From assembly GCA_025506515.1 (NCBI GenBank), contig JACCIX010000987.1, forward strand, positions 1 through 64,000: 64,000 nucleotides of DNA. Reading direction: 5' to 3'. Below, piece by piece: positions 1 to 10,950 of the stretch. The translations under genes were made by a program, and so were the position numbers. This DNA comes from Flaveria trinervia. Its lineage: Eukaryota > Streptophyta > Magnoliopsida > Asterales > Asteraceae. Below the pieces are notes generated by a model. That model made no database searches and was not told where the DNA came from. It saw only the letters and a program-made list of their open reading frames with translations. The first letter of the stretch is position 1. Each line of letters begins with the position of its first letter.

Positions 1-1849
1 CACATTGGAAGCAGATTGCCTACTAAGAAGCATTTCAAAACCTTTGCATGATTGTACCCATCTATCACACTCTACCTGGGTGATTGCAAGGGTTTCCTTG
101 AGATCTTTATACTATTCTAAAAGTATCTCTTCCCTAGCCTTATCATCAGTTATTTGGCATTTAAGTTTGTAAATCTCATCATTCTTATCATTAAGCACAG
201 ACTCAAATTCAGCTTTGCTTTTGGAAATTATTTGTTCTAGCTCAATGTTCTTGTTGATTAAAGCTACATTTGCTTCTCTAATAGATGCAAATGCTGCTAT
301 GCATGTTTCAGAACATAATTTGGCTTTTGCCTCAGAGGATACATGTGATACCTTTGGTGTAGAGGCATTAGTGGATGAAGTATCAGCAGAATCCAAAGCC
401 ATAAGAGCTAGATTTCCAAAGGGACTTTCACCACCATGTTGACCAGCACTGAGAACAGTTGTTCATGACCAGACAAGTCATCTGGTAAACTACTCCAGCA
501 AAATCCTGGGGTGAAGAAGCTGTGTTGTTGAGGTTGAGTTTGTTGATGAGATTGGGAAGGTTGTGGTTCAGGCAATGTGCTTTTGGGTGGTGGCAATTGG
601 AGCTTGAACAGGATTTGGTTGAGGCATATAATAGCAGGGATAAGGATATGACATTGACCCTGGGGAACAAAGTATGCAGGAGACCTAGGATGTGAATGAT
701 GACCAGAACTAGCAGGATGTTGCCCTCTGTTTTGTGGACTAGTACTAGGAAAAGTCACAAAGGGTGCAGAAGAGTTAGATCCAGTTGATCTACACTCTCT
801 TGCAAAGTGTCCCAGCCTTTGGCATTTGTGACACCTCAACTTACTCTTGTCAAAACCAACTTTGGTTTTGCCAGAGTCCAGGAAATTTCCTGCCAGTTTT
901 CTTATAGAACTTCTGAGACTGATATTAATCAGTGCCATTTGGCTCAGAATATCCATCTCTTCTAGATCATCATCAGCTATTCCTTTCAAATCATCCATAA
1001 TGAAGCATAGATTGTCACTATTACTGCCAGAATGACTCTCAATACCAACAAATGCATGATCAGAACTATTTGAAGAGAAATCAATATGCTCATCATAATT
1101 CTTTCAGATGCAGCATATTCTGACTCATGACCAACCAAGGCAGTATTCCTGGTACAAAGTCATCAGTGAGCTTTCCTGATGAGGACAGTTTCCTCTTCTG
1201 CTTATCTCTCTTTCGAATGTAAGCAGTTTCCCATGAAGTTGGGTGAGAGATAGGCTATCCGATTTGCACTGGAGCGTAGGACAATAGTGTATGTGTCCCA
1301 TCTCTCAGGCAGTGATCTGAGGAACCTGTTATTCATCTGGCTATTGGTGTATTCCTGTTTCACCATTTTCAGCTCAGAGATCAAGCAGGAAAAACGCTCA
1401 ACTGTTGAGTCAGTGTCTCACCCTTTCTATGAGAGAATGTCTCATATTGTGGCAAGGATTTCTCTGTTGTTTGCTAAGACCTCATCTGTGCCACCGAATT
1501 GTTCCTTCAGGGCATTCCAGAGATCATGAGTAGTTTCATGATGCATAAGCCCTGAATAGATTTATTAGGCAGTGCCATGGCTAGAATTCCATGGGCTTTA
1601 GCATCAATCTCAAACAGTTCCGATCTTCATCAGAGTATTGTTCCTTCTTCTTCGGAACCATTTGATTGGTTTCCGGATTGTTCACCATAGGCTTATGTGG
1701 TCCATGTACCAAAGATGTCCAACAACCTGAACTGTTAACAGACAGGTGATGAAGCATTCTTCGTTGCCATATGTTATACTCGGTCCTAACCAGCATCGGG
1801 GCTTGGTTGAGGAACCGGTATTGTGAGGATCATTAGAAGGAGTAGTCAT
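1..1849 (-). pseudogene. gag: copia gag (Sire-1), 5' part, frame-broken
   Basis: Gag would form the virus-like particle and bind element RNA in the cytoplasm. The start ATG (1849) opens with MTTPSNDPHNTG, as in the copy at 44673. The capsid region follows (NIWQRRMLHHL, later the RFLRSLPERWDTYTIVLRS block near 1240-1340), then one CCHC zinc knuckle (CHKCQRLGHFAREC, about 790-840), a Pro/Gln-rich stretch and a Glu/Lys/Ile-rich likely coiled coil (1-402). The reading frame changes several times (for example near 1580, 1200 and 1000), and the PM of the normal PPMLVR motif is missing near 1800. It is therefore not translatable as one protein. The second knuckle and pol lie outside the window. Confidence 0.85.
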
Positions 1850-2058
1850 CTCAGATTCAATCAAATTTAATTAAGCTATAACAGATTTAGAACAAAAACA
1901 CAACAACCAATTGAACCAAGAGAGATCTCAGAATAAACGAACGAAAGCGACAGAAATTCAATAATCTATAACCAGTTCTTGCGAATATGCTAATTCAATC
2001 AAACATAGATATCAATTAGCAGTTTCAATGATCAATTGTTAGATCGATCAATGATTAA

Positions 2059-2073
2059 CCTGCTCTGATACCA
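2059..2073 (-). other. primer binding site, initiator Met tRNA (Sire-1)
   Basis: The minus strand reads TGGTATCAGAGCAGG two bases inside the LTR. This complements the 3' end of plant initiator Met tRNA (TGGTATCAGAGC core) and fixes the element's orientation. Confidence 0.9.
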
Positions 2074-2075
2074 CT

Positions 2076-2933
2076 TGTTAGGATCAGTGATCTACGTTTG
2101 ATTGATTAGAGAGTATAACAACGGAATTCTAACAATGAATTAGCCAATTCACAAGAACGAAAAGATATTCAATGAAGAACAAAAACGGTTATAGATAGAG
2201 AGAATTCTGCAAATAAATTTCATTCAATATTCGCTTTCGTGGTAACGGAATGTCACACTTACAATTAGGTCGACACCTCTTATATAAGAGATGTGATGTC
2301 TGCTGATGTCACTTGATAGTCACATCTACAATTATTCCAACTGAAACACAACTACTAAGATGTCAAAACAGCTGACATCTTCTTAAAATACTAAGTGTTA
2401 TCAGTTACTCTAACTACTGAAAAACATAAAACTACTGATACTACAACGACTGAAGAACAAGCTCTTCAGTCGTTTTACAAAACTACTGAAAGTAAAAACA
2501 TAAAACTACTGATATCACAACTACTGAAGAAGTACTCTTCAGCTGTTGTGACAAACTACTGAAACTTCAGTACTTGGTCTTCAGACTTGAACTTTAGATG
2601 TTTCATCAGCTGATAACTTCAGTAGATATCATCAGCTGATGTCTTCAGTCTTTGTCTTCAGAGTTTGTACACCAGTTTTGTGTTGTTGATCTTCAGCACT
2701 TGTAGACTCTTCAGTTGTTGTACTTCAGTACTTGGTCTTCAGCTTCAGCACTTGTGTTCTTCAGCTGTTTAGCTTCAGCACTTAGTCTTCAGCTGTTGAA
2801 GTCTTCAGTGCTTGATCTTCAGCTGTTGAATCTTCAGCACTTTGAACTGCTGATGAAGCCTTCATCAGTTGTTGTGTATCATGTGGGACTTAGAGGTTTT
2901 CTGATCTTGGCTCATTGTTCTTTTGGTCCAACA
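2076..2933 (-). repeat. 5' LTR of Sire-1 (858 bp)
   Basis: The minus strand starts TGTTGGACCAAAAGAAC at 2933 and ends CCTAACA at 2076, matching the 848-bp LTR at 43591. A TATA box (TATATAAG, about 2280-2290 on the minus strand) lies in the context CTCTTATATAAGAGG. About 2390-2880 is packed with short related motifs (CAACTACTGAA, CAGCTGAAG, AGTACTGAAG) and the perfect palindrome CATCAGCTGATG-type core. The LTR should hold the promoter and polyadenylation signal of the element. Confidence 0.9.
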
Positions 2934-3013
2934 TCCTCTCTTGGGTCGCGGCTCAGGACCAAGCCCATCACGACCACCTCCACAGAGGCTTTCGAAGATC
3001 TAACACCGGCCAT
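2934..3013 (-). pseudogene. gag: Tekay gag N-terminal stub (Tek-1)
   Basis: From the ATG at 3013 the minus strand reads MAGVRSSKAS, clearly parallel to MAGSRSSKAS at 42804 in Tek-3. Only about 26 codons remain before the Sire-1 LTR begins, so this is a displaced first piece of gag, not an independent gene. Its product would be the N-terminus of the capsid polyprotein. Confidence 0.75.
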
Positions 3014-3339
3014 TAACACGCACACTGAAAGATTCAAACACCAACACGGTCATTCAAAGGAAAAGCTCAGTTTATGTCAAGTATAGTAAGTCCATAATTA
3101 TAGTGGCCAGTTTGATTAGCCACTTACTTTACTCTTCATACCCCGAGCATTACCTATCCTGACTACATTAGTATTTAAATTCACAAACAACACATAACAA
3201 TACATGCACACAAAATACCAGTTAACTTTACGAAAATACCTGATGGCACGCAGCTACTCAGATTGTCATCCCTTCCCTTTCGTCCCATTCTCAATTAAGT
3301 TAAGGTTATTTTGAAAATTTACCAATTCACTTAAACTTT

Positions 3340-3352
3340 GGCTTTGATACCA
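3340..3352 (-). other. primer binding site (Tek-1)
   Basis: The minus strand reads TGGTATCAAAGCC just inside the LTR: the initiator Met tRNA complement with one change (A for G). Confidence 0.8.
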
Positions 3353-3355
3353 ACT

Positions 3356-5424
3356 TGTAAGGCCCCGTTCCCTGGACACTACAATTGGATCCTCATCGCA
3401 CATAAAATATATAATTACATTTGTATTTCATAAAGCATCGCAGCGGAAACATTTAAAAATAACATTTTATTTCAATATAGTAGCTTTTGCAAAATAATAC
3501 ATCATTAATCAGTTACAAAATACATTGTTGCATTACATCACATAAGCATTATATAAATGGATGCCATCCCAAAAGAGCTGAGTAACCACCTCGTGCCATC
3601 CTCAACAATCATTACCTGCAAACTGGAAACACATCAAAGTCAGCGTTGTTGAGTGAGTTCTAGTTTTATAAAATAAAACATACTTTTCTTTCGTTAAAAC
3701 CGTTCTTTACTTTAATGAATCATACACCATACGTACACATAGATAATATCATTATTATCTTCATCATTCTTAACTTCCGTTCATTCATTCATTCTTTCTT
3801 TCATTTGTTCGTTCATCATTACATCTTTTCCTTTCGTTATCACCATGAACTTTACCCTTCATGCTCATGATACTGGGCCTAAGTCTATCATAGACCTTCA
3901 TTCATGGTGCACCGCACCTCTGGCCACAGTACCTAAGATAAAGTTCAGGTATACCATTGCCATATGCTATGCCCTTCATGCTCATGGTACTGGACCTAAG
4001 CCTATAATAGACGTTCATTCACGGTGCCCAGCACATCTGGTCATAGTACCTAAGGCAAGCAACAATGGTTCCATACATATGGTCAATCACAAAGAAAGAC
4101 CCCGATGTGCATCCTTCCGGGGTAGCAAACCCGCACACCGTTGGGCTAACACCTTTTAATGGCGTGTCCTGACATACAGTGCTTGCAAGACTTTCTTTAC
4201 CTTCATCATTAATTAATGCATGCATTCTTACTTCATGTTGCACTTTTCTTTATCTTTCGCTTTACGTTACATAATACTTTCACTTCATTCATTAACGTTC
4301 ATCGTAAAGCCACGGAAAGATAAACATACATCATAACAAGGAACATAACATACACAAGCATCAACATCATACAGGGCAACATCATACATACATAACATGC
4401 ATAATCATACAACATCATCATCAACATGCCCAACATGCTCTCTAAGGCGTCAAAAGTCATCTTACATGAACTTACGGAAACCTTTACGTCAAAAACTTAC
4501 ATCTGCACTTTTCCCCGAAAGTCAGAAGTTAAACTACACTTTTACTCGGGTGCACAACCCTATTAGGGCGTATGGACACCCTTCAGTCGCATGGCCCCTA
4601 TGCGACTGAACATCATGCGAATGGACCAATGCGGATGAACACCCATTCGTACGAATGAAACTAGTGCGGATGGACTCCATGCGGATGAGTCCCATGCAAA
4701 TGGACCTAATGCGGATGGAACTAATGCGGATGGACATTATGCGACTGGGCTCCCAATCGTGCGAATGAACTCTCAGTCATGTGAATGGACCTCAATCGTG
4801 CAAATGAACACTAATCGCACCTCAATTAGCCGTATGGCCCCATTCGGTCGCCTAGCCCTAGCTGGTGCAGAATGCAGTTCATCCCGAACCTAATCTGCCA
4901 TTTTCGACCTCCAAGCTCATCTAAATCCATTCTAAGCCCAAATAAACCATCCTAAACCTTAGGAATGCATACCACAACACCATTCAAGCACACACAAGCT
5001 CAAAAGCAAGAGCCAAACGAATCATACACTCACACACACATACACAAACGGGTCAACACACATACACACTCAAAAACCCAATTTTCAGATGTGTTCCAGC
5101 CCCAAATCATTCAAAAAACGTGTAAAATAGGGGTCCTAGAACTCACACAAACGACCACAACGAGAAGAGCTTCGATTTGACCCGCTGCTCAACGATTTTG
5201 CTCACCAGAATAAACTTTTCTCCCTTTTTTTTTCTTTCTCTCTTCTCCTCTATTGTTTGTTGAAAATGTAAGTGTGGGGAGAGGGTTATGGCTGCTCTCT
5301 CCCTAAAAATATCATCACATGCCCAACTTTCTCTCGTTGGCGAGTTTGGTCCCTCGGCTTTGGACTTTATTCTTTTTCTTCTTTATTCGTCGGCTTCAAA
5401 ATAAATAAATAACCGGGTGTTACA
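3356..5424 (-). repeat. 5' LTR of Tek-1 (2069 bp)
   Basis: Ends are TGTAACACCCGG (outer, 5424) and CCTTACA (inner, 3356) on the minus strand. Length and internal order match the other Tekay LTRs here: a C/T-rich purine-strand block near 5210-5330, a TGCG motif array, and the CTTTACGT inverted-repeat zone near 4255-4320. Its TGCG array has a different word from the other Tekay LTRs, so it is a separate subfamily. Confidence 0.85.
4570..4850. repeat. short TGCG motif array in the Tek-1 LTR
   Basis: About a dozen imperfect copies of ATGCGGATGRA or GTGCGAATGAA at irregular 15-30 bp spacing. They are not exact tandem repeats. The word differs from the CATGCGCCTAA word of Tek-2 but sits in the same relative place in the LTR. 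Confidence 0.8.
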
Positions 5425-6952
5425 CCACTTAAATACACTCATGTCGTATACATACCCTCTACCATGTTCTTCATCATCTTTTACTTCATATACACTTGTA
5501 TTTCATATATTTCATCTGTACATAATAGTATTATACTCATGATTTTACTTTCATTTTTTGTATTTTACTTTGAATATAGAAATGATTTACACACTATTTT
5601 GACCGCATTGGCTATGGTTGAAAAATGTGCTTCACATAAATATACTTTTATAATAGTAATTAATGGTGGGTGACCACTAGGCGAATCTCCATTCCAACAA
5701 TCATAAACAAGCCCCTAAGCTCATAATAACATGATATATACTACTGATTAGTAGAAGAGACAAAAGTTTACATATGTATTAGTTTGGTAGCACTGGGATG
5801 GTTGATGACACAATTCAAATGGATACATATTCATGATCGATGTTGATGCCAAGCACAAACACTTCAACATTGCTTCACTCAACTATCAAGAAGCACTTTA
5901 ACGTTTTTATCTTGATGGAAACACAAAGTAATTTTTAACACGCGTGAAAAGAATTTTATATCCGCCATCGATTATACTACAACTAATAAATACATTGAAA
6001 TAGAGCTAGACTATAACATAATCATTATGTTTCATTAACAATATGGTTAGTTTTTCAATTTTTATTAATTGAGGTAGGGCTAATGGATTTTAATAATCAT
6101 AGTTTCATTTGTTTGTCAGGTTTTTGATAACATGGATTGTTTATCTAACAAAAAAACACTAAGCATAAAGTTAAATCAACAATCAGTTCCATTAATCTGA
6201 AACTTATACATCGTGAAACTTATTAATCTCGATCTCCTGATTTGAACAATTTGATTCGTTGGAAGTAGTTTTCAGGTGATAATGAAAACTAGACACCAGA
6301 AAACGAACCTGATAGAGACCGAGTGGCGGGAAATTTGAAAATGGCTCAAAATTGGTCACATCTAATTAAAAAAATTAACGGGGATTAACTCTCAATTAAT
6401 AACAAATATTTGTAAGAAAATAAGTTTAAGTTGTGAGTGTCTATAAACACATTTGTAATTAGGATTAATCCTGGCAAAATAATAAAGCTGGAATTACTAA
6501 GATCCAATAACCATTTGAGGTACGAGAGTTTAACTTCTTTATCTTCATGAAATTTGTCATTATATTTCATTAATAGTAAGTTTAAAAATATCGTTTAAAA
6601 TAAAATTAAGGGTTATTAACATGTTATAATGTTTTATTAACCAAAATGGATCACTATCTTAATGATATTAAATATATTATTGCAATCATATCGAATACAT
6701 TAGTTGTTATCAATTTCAAAATAATAATAAAAGAGTATTATCGAATTAACCGGAGGTGACCCTTTTAAAGGGATAAAGAGTGTACTGGTTTGCCATGAAA
6801 CTCCTTCACTTTTTTCACATGTTATATTTATCTAACATACTGAATACAATACATTTTCTTTAAATTTTTGTTTTTAATATTTTGAATATAGTATTTAATT
6901 AATATCAGGTGGTTTAAATTTTGTTTTCAAAAGTTTAGTTAAATAACTAAAT
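5425..6952. other. AT-rich interval with no recognisable gene
   Basis: Between the Tek-1 LTR and the Helitron-like array. Only short ORFs occur (69 codons at 5464-5673, 61 codons at 6385-6570 minus), both AT-rich and without motifs I know. No LTR ends, tRNA-like cloverleaf or terminal inverted repeats stood out. It may be old host intergenic DNA or a decayed element. Confidence 0.6.
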
Positions 6953-7374
6953 CTATTTATTATAATAAAAGAAAGTTTTAAAATGACACTTGCACAATTC
7001 TAGACCATCTAATTTTAATTTTTCCGTTTCTCTCTCTTATTAAACAATTACCTTAAATACTTATAATACTATTTAATTTGTTTTGAGATTAAAAATTATT
7101 TTTTAATAAACTAAGAAAGAGATGCTTTTATAGATGTAACTTTTAATAAATAAAATTTTAAAAATAAAAAAATTTTCTAAAACAACAAACATGTTTAAAT
7201 ATATAAAGTATTTTAAAATGGTTTTTTAAATGATTTTTTTACAAAACAATATAACTAAAATTAGGAGTTATGATAAGAAAATTTTTGATATGGTATTTCT
7301 TTAAAATGTTTGTTTTTGCAATAAAATGTTTTTAAAAATGCAATTAGGGTTAATAACAAAAGTTTAAAATAATG
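6953..7374 (+). repeat. Helitron-like array unit 1, left part
   Basis: Starts CTATTTATTATAATAAAAG and continues with the ACAATTCTAG.CCATCTAATTTTAAT block seen in every unit. It is cut at 7374 by Tek-2; the target duplication TAATG (7370-7374) reappears at 20365, where the unit resumes. Confidence 0.8.
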
Positions 7375-8009
7375 TGTAACACCCGGTTATTCTTTAAAAG
7401 AAAGATAAGAAATGAAGAATAAAAGTAAGAAATGCAATTTAACCCAAGATGAGGGGTTAAAAGTGTCAAAAGGACAAAAGTACAAAAAGTTGGTGTAAAG
7501 GTGGGCATGGCCACCCACCCTCACTTCACATCACCTTTTTCATTCGGTTAGAGAGGGAGAGAGAGCAGAAAACTCTCGGTTTGAAGAAGAAAAAGAAGAA
7601 GAGGCTGGATTCAAGGTAAGAAATCGAAGTTTCTAAGTGTTCATGATGGGTTTTATCTCGGTTATGTGCTTATGTGTTTGTGTGTGTGTGTGTTCGTGTG
7701 TGTGTTTGTGGGTTTCTAGGTGTTTGAACTCATTTGTATACGAGTTAGAAGGAAGATACACCCAAAGTTGCACCAGGTGAGTTTCTAGACCCCGGTTTTA
7801 CTTGTTTTAAACTCTCTAGGGCTGAAAATGTATTAAAACGGTTTTTATTATGATTATGTATGTATACCCGTATGTATTATGTATGTTTGATGATGTTCCT
7901 TAGATGTTTATATGTTGTTAATGTTTAGAATAGCCTTGGTAAGCTTAGAACAAATAGGCTTGATGTTTGGGTTCGAAAATATCCTAGAAACATGTTGAGT
8001 AGAAGGTTC

Positions 8010-8350
8010 ATGCACCTAAATAAGACCCATACACCTGGAAATGCCTTAGAAATGATTAAGTGTAACTCATGTGCCTGGACAGCACCCCTCATGCGCCTAG
8101 AATATTAGTCGGACGACTAAGTGTAGGGTCATGCGCCCCAATAGTGTCCATCGTCTGAATAGCCTTGCGCCTAAGTATGCCCAACCGCCCAAACCCCATG
8201 CGCCTAAGTGTCCATGCGTCTGAATGGACCATACGCCCCAATAGTATCCATGCGCCTGAATAGTTCATGCGCCTAAGTGTTAAAATGGTTACGTGTTGGC
8301 TGATGCGCCTGCATAGTGAGGAAACGCCCAAACATTGTTGGTGCGCCTAA
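8010..8350. repeat. CATGCGCCTAA motif array in the Tek-2 5' LTR
   Basis: Around fifteen imperfect copies of ATGCGCC(T/C)(A/G)AA separated by short AT-richer spacers such as GTGTCC or TAGTGTCC. Equivalent arrays lie at 19020-19380, 23180-23550, 37210-37600 (reverse), 56620-56960 (reverse) and 59080-59430. The GC-rich word stands out from the AT-rich surroundings. Confidence 0.85.
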
Positions 8351-8500
8351 ACACTTAGAATTTATTACAAAATTTTTGGGAGTCTGTGCTATTAAGGTTT
8401 TGACCGAGGTTTGACTAGGGCTTATTAATGCTTAGTTTCATGCATGATTATGATTGTTTTATGATTGTTCCATATTAGTATTATTACTATTAGTGTATGG

Positions 8501-8534
8501 CTTTACGTGGTGCGTTTATTATCGTAACGTAAAG
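8501..8534. promoter_or_regulatory. conserved inverted repeat with ACGT cores in Tekay LTR
   Basis: CTTTACGT (8501-8508) and ACGTAAAG (8527-8534) form a perfect 8-bp inverted repeat around an 18-bp loop. The left arm continues ACGTGG, an ACGT core of the kind bound by plant bZIP factors. The same pair occurs at 23708-23741 and 37028-37060, and with one or a few changes at 19531, 56431 and 59577. A regulatory role is inferred from conservation only. Confidence 0.55.
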
Positions 8535-9334
8535 TATTACTAATAATAAAGCGAAAGAGCAATGAAGAAGAGAAGTGGAACTTAAATAAAATGTTAACAA
8601 GTCTTGTAAGCACATAGGAGGTGCATGACCATATTGTCCTTAGCTCAACTGTGATGCGGGTTAGCTACCCTATTATGCACACGGGGCCAGTCAATTGAGA
8701 TTTGCGGACCTTTGCAGCGTACCCTAGGTGACTGGGCCAGCCTTGTATACAGTAATCAGAGCCCATTGAGGGAATAGAGGGCCCAGCACCATTTCCCCCG
8801 CACACATAGTTTAGGGTATTGCTCATTGGTCCACATAGACAGTGAAAGATAAAGATAAAAGAGTACAGAATAAACAAGGCATACAGTAAAGAGAAAAGCA
8901 TTATTTGATTGTATAGTTAATGCGTGCTCACGTATAAAGAGATGAAATTTCACAAAAGAGTATTTTCATATATATACCTTAGAAAGTATTTTATTACTTT
9001 AAAACTAGAACTCACTCAGCAACGCTGACTTTTATACATTTTCAGTTGGCAGGTAAAAATTGCTGGGGATGGCACGAGGGTGAAGCTACTCGGTAGGAAA
9101 AGTCTGACATCCATTCATACTCGTTATTGTTGTTATTTTGTAATGCAATTAAACAATTCTTTTGTATTTGGTTAAACAATAGTGTATTGCTCAACAACAG
9201 TGTTTTTAATGAAATGAAATGAATGGCTTTTGTTAAAATAATTCTATTGCTTAAGCTTGTAAATTTAAAATGTTTAATGTATTTAATGTTGTGAGTGACC
9301 AACTGTGAGGTCTCCGGGAACGGGGCTTACAAGT

Positions 9335-9347
9335 TGGTATCAGAGCC
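9335..9347 (+). other. primer binding site, initiator Met tRNA (Tek-2)
   Basis: TGGTATCAGAGCC lies three bases after the LTR end and matches the complement of the 3' end of plant initiator Met tRNA. Confidence 0.92.
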
Positions 9348-9680
9348 AAAGTTTAAGAGAATTGGGTTAAATAAAATTTTAAAACCTAAACTTAAACTAA
9401 AAGTAGGACAACTGGAGGGATGTCAACCCGAGTAGCTACGTGCCATCAGGTATTTCTTTAATGTTAACTCGTATTATGTGCGCATGCTATGTGATTTATG
9501 TGCTCTTAGTAGATCTAGATACTGATTAAGTCAGGATAGGAAATGCTTGGGGTATGAAGAGTAAAGTAAGTGGCTAATCACAACTGGCCACTGTAATTAG
9601 GGACTTACTATACTTGACATAAACTGAGCTACTCCCATGAATGACCGCGTTAGTGTTTGAATCTTATAGTCTGTTAAAGG

Positions 9681-10950
9681 ATGGCTGGACAGAATCTTCC
9701 AAGACTCCTAGAGGCAGAGGCCGTCCACATATGACTAGGAGTAGTGCTAAGGCTCTTGAGACGACCCATGAGAACCTTGAGGTTCATGGCCGAGTGAAGA
9801 GAATGAGAATGCTAGCTTGAATGCCTCAGCTAGGGAGGCGATTGTTGATGAAGTACACCAGGTCATGCAGACAGTCTTACCGTCTGTGGTGACTGAGGTC
9901 ATCAGGGCTGTGAGAAGTGAGGAGAGGAAGGAGAAGGAGAATAGAAAGGAACAACGGGCAAGGGAAGCAAGGGGAGGAGGACAACCAGAGCCTGAGACTG
10001 TGTTGTCCGATGAGGAGGAGGATGATGTAGTGGTGGTAGCAACCAGAGGGTGCAGTTATGGGGCGTTCCAAAGGTGTAAGCCCCCCGACTTTTGATGGCA
10101 ATGGCAATGCTGATGCCTCTCACCACTGGGTGAGGGAGATGGAGGCAGTCTTGGAGATCAGTGAGTGCCACGAGGACCAGAAGGTGAAGTTCGCAACTCA
10201 CTCTTTCGTTGATTCAGTGCTATGTTGGTGGGACAATATTGTCCAAGCTGAGGGTACCAGGGCAATCAGAAGGATGAGGTGGAGTGAACTGAAGAAGTTG
10301 GTGGTCGAGGAATTCTGTCCATACAGGGAACTCGTCAAAATCGAGAGGGAGTTCTTGCAACTTGAAGCGAGACCCATGAGCCACCAACAATACACCACTA
10401 AATTCAATGAGATGGCGAGGCTGGTGTCGGATCAGGTGACGCCGGTGTCAAGGAGATCAAGAGGTACATCCAGGGACTGTCGTTGACATTCGTAGGCACC
10501 TGATTACTGCTCAGCCAGGTACCTTTCAATCGGTGGTTGATTTGGCGGGTAGATTGTATGATGAGCGTGAGGAGACTGTGGTGGAGGTGAAGAAGACGAG
10601 TGGGAATGGTAAGAACTGGAATGGGAAGAGGTTTGGACGTGGTGGTTTCACTCCAAACAACAAGAAATGAAGGTGGACGACCATGGGGTGTCGTCAAGAT
10701 CAGGGCTAAAAAAGTGTGATAGATGTGGAAAGGAGCATGCCGGTGAGTGTAGGATGGGAATGAATGTATGCTTCAGGTGTGGCAAGTTTGGCCACATCGC
10801 TAGAGACTATAGGGCGCTGAAGTGCTATAACTGTGGCGGGGAGGGCCACGCGACCAAATACTGTAAGAAGCCGAGAGCGGAGAGCTCTAGAGCGAAGAAG
10901 AAGCCGGAGGAAGGAGGGCAGAGGGCAAGTGCTAGAGCTTACACCATGAC
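9681..10950 (+). pseudogene. gag: Tekay gag (Tek-2), frame-broken
   Basis: Capsid and nucleocapsid polyprotein that packages element RNA in cytoplasmic particles. The start is ATG 9681 (MAGQNLPR), equivalent to the MAGSRSS start of Tek-3; the frame is lost within about 20 codons. It returns with EAIVDEVHQVMQTVLPS (about 9835), an acidic/basic hinge, then RGCSYGAFQRCKPP, shifts again, and continues with the capsid core (HHWVREMEAVLEISEC, WWDNI, EEFCPYRELVKIE). After another shift at about 10480 the nucleocapsid has two CCHC knuckles. The first, at 10769-10810, has Tyr in place of its last Cys; the second, at 10823-10864, is intact. Gag runs in frame into protease in the ORF 10667-11815, so gag-pol was probably one polyprotein. 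Confidence 0.88.

Larger units (their letters stand above)
1..2933 (-). mobile_element. Sire-1: 5' part of a Sirevirus-like Ty1/copia element
   Basis: Read on the minus strand this is a 5' LTR (2933 to 2076), an initiator-Met primer binding site, a leader and most of gag; the rest lies beyond the left edge. It matches the full-length element at 43591-56029 in order and sequence: LTR ends, PBS, gag start motif and zinc knuckle. It interrupts the gag of the minus-strand Tekay element whose LTR is at 3356-5424, so it is younger than that element. The right-hand target duplication would be TCCTC (2934-2938); the partner is outside the window. The Sirevirus-like assignment is inferred from the relative at 43591. 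Confidence 0.9.
2934..5424 (-). mobile_element. Tek-1: 5' end of a Tekay-type Ty3 chromovirus
   Basis: Minus-strand element with a 5' LTR (5424 to 3356), PBS, leader and the first codons of gag, cut at 2933 by Sire-1. The leader and gag start align with Tek-3 at 42720-43157. The outer LTR end reads TGTAACACCCGG, the end shared by all Tekay copies here. The rest of the element would lie left of Sire-1, outside the window. Confidence 0.85.
7375..9331 (+). repeat. 5' LTR of Tek-2 (1957 bp)
   Basis: Begins TGTAACACCCGGTTATT and ends GGGGCTTACA. In order it holds an A/G-rich tract (7550-7620), a TG microsatellite (about 7678-7712), the CATGCGCC motif array (about 8010-8350), an inverted repeat with ACGT cores (8501-8534) and a conserved 3' segment. 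An antisense ORF of 78 codons (8665-8901) also appears in other copies, but I attribute that to LTR conservation. Confidence 0.92.

Noticed and set aside
5464..5673. 69-codon hydrophobic ORF
   Set aside because: Phe/Ile/Tyr-rich because of AT-rich DNA; no homologous features and no conserved neighbour.
8010..8350. Regularly spaced GC-rich repeats that could suggest a CRISPR-like array
   Set aside because: Repeats are short, imperfect and irregularly spaced, lie inside a plant LTR, and recur in every Tekay LTR. No cas-like gene and a eukaryotic setting.
8665..8901. Antisense 78-codon ORF conserved in several Tekay LTRs (also 19695-19931, 23852-24034)
   Set aside because: Conservation follows the LTR nucleotide sequence, length varies between copies and no motif is visible.
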